Assembly: GCA_947258465.1 (NCBI GenBank)
Contig: CAMYIQ010000076.1
Coordinates: forward strand, 1-7,705
Length of the DNA stretch: 7,705 nucleotides
Source of the DNA: an uncultured Erythrobacter sp.
Lineage (GTDB): Bacteria; Pseudomonadota; Alphaproteobacteria; Sphingomonadales; Sphingomonadaceae
Direction: 5' to 3'
Each line of letters opens with the position of its first letter. The first letter of the stretch is position 1. The position numbers were made by a program, and so were the translations under genes. The notes below the pieces were generated by a model that ran no database searches, was not told where the DNA came from, and saw only the letters and a program-made list of their open reading frames with translations. Positions 7,196-7,705 of this stretch are shown piece after piece.

Positions 7196-7705
7196 TCCCC
7201 CGCTCCCTTGGCGGCGATATAGGCATCGACCTGCTGGCCCACGCGGAACAGACCATCGGTTTCGGGCAGTTCATAGATAAGCTGCAGCACGCGCACATCG
7301 ACACGTTCCGCAGCGCTGTTGGTAAGCGAGCGTTTGGGGACCACGAGCGGCTCGGCCCGGACGAACTTGGCCTTCACCCGCCGGTCGGATGCTCCACGCG
7401 GACTGACCGTTGCCGGTGCACCCAGAGAAACGCGCGGTGCCTGCTCTTCGTCGATATCGATGCGGACATGCAGCGGCTGCGTTTGCCCCATTTCGATGAA
7501 AGGCTGCGCGCCGCCTCCGCCCATAGTGCTGACATATTCGCCCTTGCGGATGTTCACCGCCAGGATCTCTCCCGCGATCGGCGCGCGCACGGTCAGCCGG
7601 CCGATCTCGGTCTGCGCCGACCCTGCGCGAGCCTGTACGTGCGCGCGGCCGGCGAGGACTTTTTCCGGCAATTTGATCATGAGCTCGGGAAGGCGGAGCT
7701 TGAAA
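7192..7705 (-). CDS. HlyD-family periplasmic adaptor (membrane fusion protein), C-terminal part, runs off the window
   Basis: Only the C-terminal 171 or so residues are present. The frame stays open from the internal ATG at 7680 to the window edge, so that ATG is not the true start. The visible part begins at the end of the coiled-coil hairpin. It then shows the second half of the lipoyl-like barrel-sandwich (LTVRAPIAGEILAVNIRKGE), a beta-barrel region (PLHVRIDIDEEQAPRVSLGAP) and a C-terminal segment with VVPKRSLTNSAAERVDVRVL and FRVGQQVDAYI. Such adaptors bridge an inner-membrane pump to a TolC-type channel, and the next gene downstream encodes that channel with a four-base ATGA overlap. The C-terminal ERVDVRVLQLIYEL segment resembles adaptors I associate with MacB/DevC-like ABC exporters more than classical AcrA, but this is from memory. 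The pump gene and operon promoter should lie beyond 7705. Confidence 0.9.
   Translation of the reverse strand, partial: FKLRLPELMIKLPEKVLAGRAHVQARAGSAQTEIGRLTVRAPIAGEILAVNIRKGEYVSTMGGGGAQPFIEMGQTQPLHVRIDIDEEQAPRVSLGAPATVSPRGASDRRVKAKFVRAEPLVVPKRSLTNSAAERVDVRVLQLIYELPETDGLFRVGQQVDAYIAAKGAGE
7203..7208 (-). promoter_or_regulatory. Ribosome binding site of the efflux lipoprotein gene
   Basis: On the minus strand AGGGAG ends seven bases before the ATG at 7195, within the last codons of the adaptor gene. Spacing to the second ATG at 7192 would be ten bases, so the first start is preferred. Confidence 0.6.

Noticed and set aside
7680..7680. ATG at 7680 as the start of a small 162-residue adaptor gene
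   Set aside because: The frame continues open to the window edge, and the protein would lack the N-terminal half of the barrel-sandwich domain and any membrane anchor, so it is an internal methionine of a longer gene.

Overview
The window looks like ordinary chromosomal DNA from a GC-rich alphaproteobacterium, most likely a member of the Sphingomonadales (Sphingomonas/Erythrobacter type). The basis is the codon usage, a large catabolism-type TonB-dependent receptor next to beta-oxidation genes, and a NodT-type outer-membrane efflux lipoprotein. The assignment rests on protein style and gene mix, not on a marker gene. I see no tRNA, rRNA, CRISPR array, insertion sequence, integrase or attachment site, and no stretch above about 160 bases without a gene.

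Layout. (1) Bases 18-2057, plus strand: a fused enoyl-CoA hydratase / 3-hydroxyacyl-CoA dehydrogenase (FadB/FadJ/MFE-1 type) with all expected catalytic residues. (2) Bases 2058-2214: the largest gap (157 bases), holding a good sigma70-like promoter, an imperfect 19-base dyad over its -10 element, and a strong ribosome binding site. (3) Bases 2215-4947, plus strand: a 910-residue TonB-dependent receptor with signal peptide, plug and barrel. A clear intrinsic terminator follows. (4) Bases 5025-5789, plus strand: a short-chain dehydrogenase/reductase close in motifs to the DHRS4 carbonyl-reductase group. Its ribosome binding site begins only a few bases after that terminator. (5) Bases 5786-7195, minus strand: an OprM/NodT-family outer-membrane efflux lipoprotein, converging on the dehydrogenase with stop codons overlapping in one CTAG. 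(6) Bases 7192-7705, minus strand: the C-terminal part of a HlyD-type periplasmic adaptor, whose stop overlaps the efflux gene's start as ATGA and which runs off the right edge.

How the genes may work together. The left block suggests uptake of a hydrophobic or otherwise scarce carbon compound (receptor) and its oxidation as a CoA thioester (bifunctional enzyme), with a redox step on an alcohol or ketone (dehydrogenase). This is inference from neighbourhood, and the substrate cannot be read from the sequence. The right block is an independent two-gene export unit (adaptor, then outer-membrane channel) whose inner-membrane pump lies outside the window.

I did not find convincing evidence of an undescribed system. 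The points most worth a second look are the dyad over the receptor promoter, the paired cysteines and Asp-rich loop in the receptor barrel, and the terminator placed directly ahead of the dehydrogenase gene.
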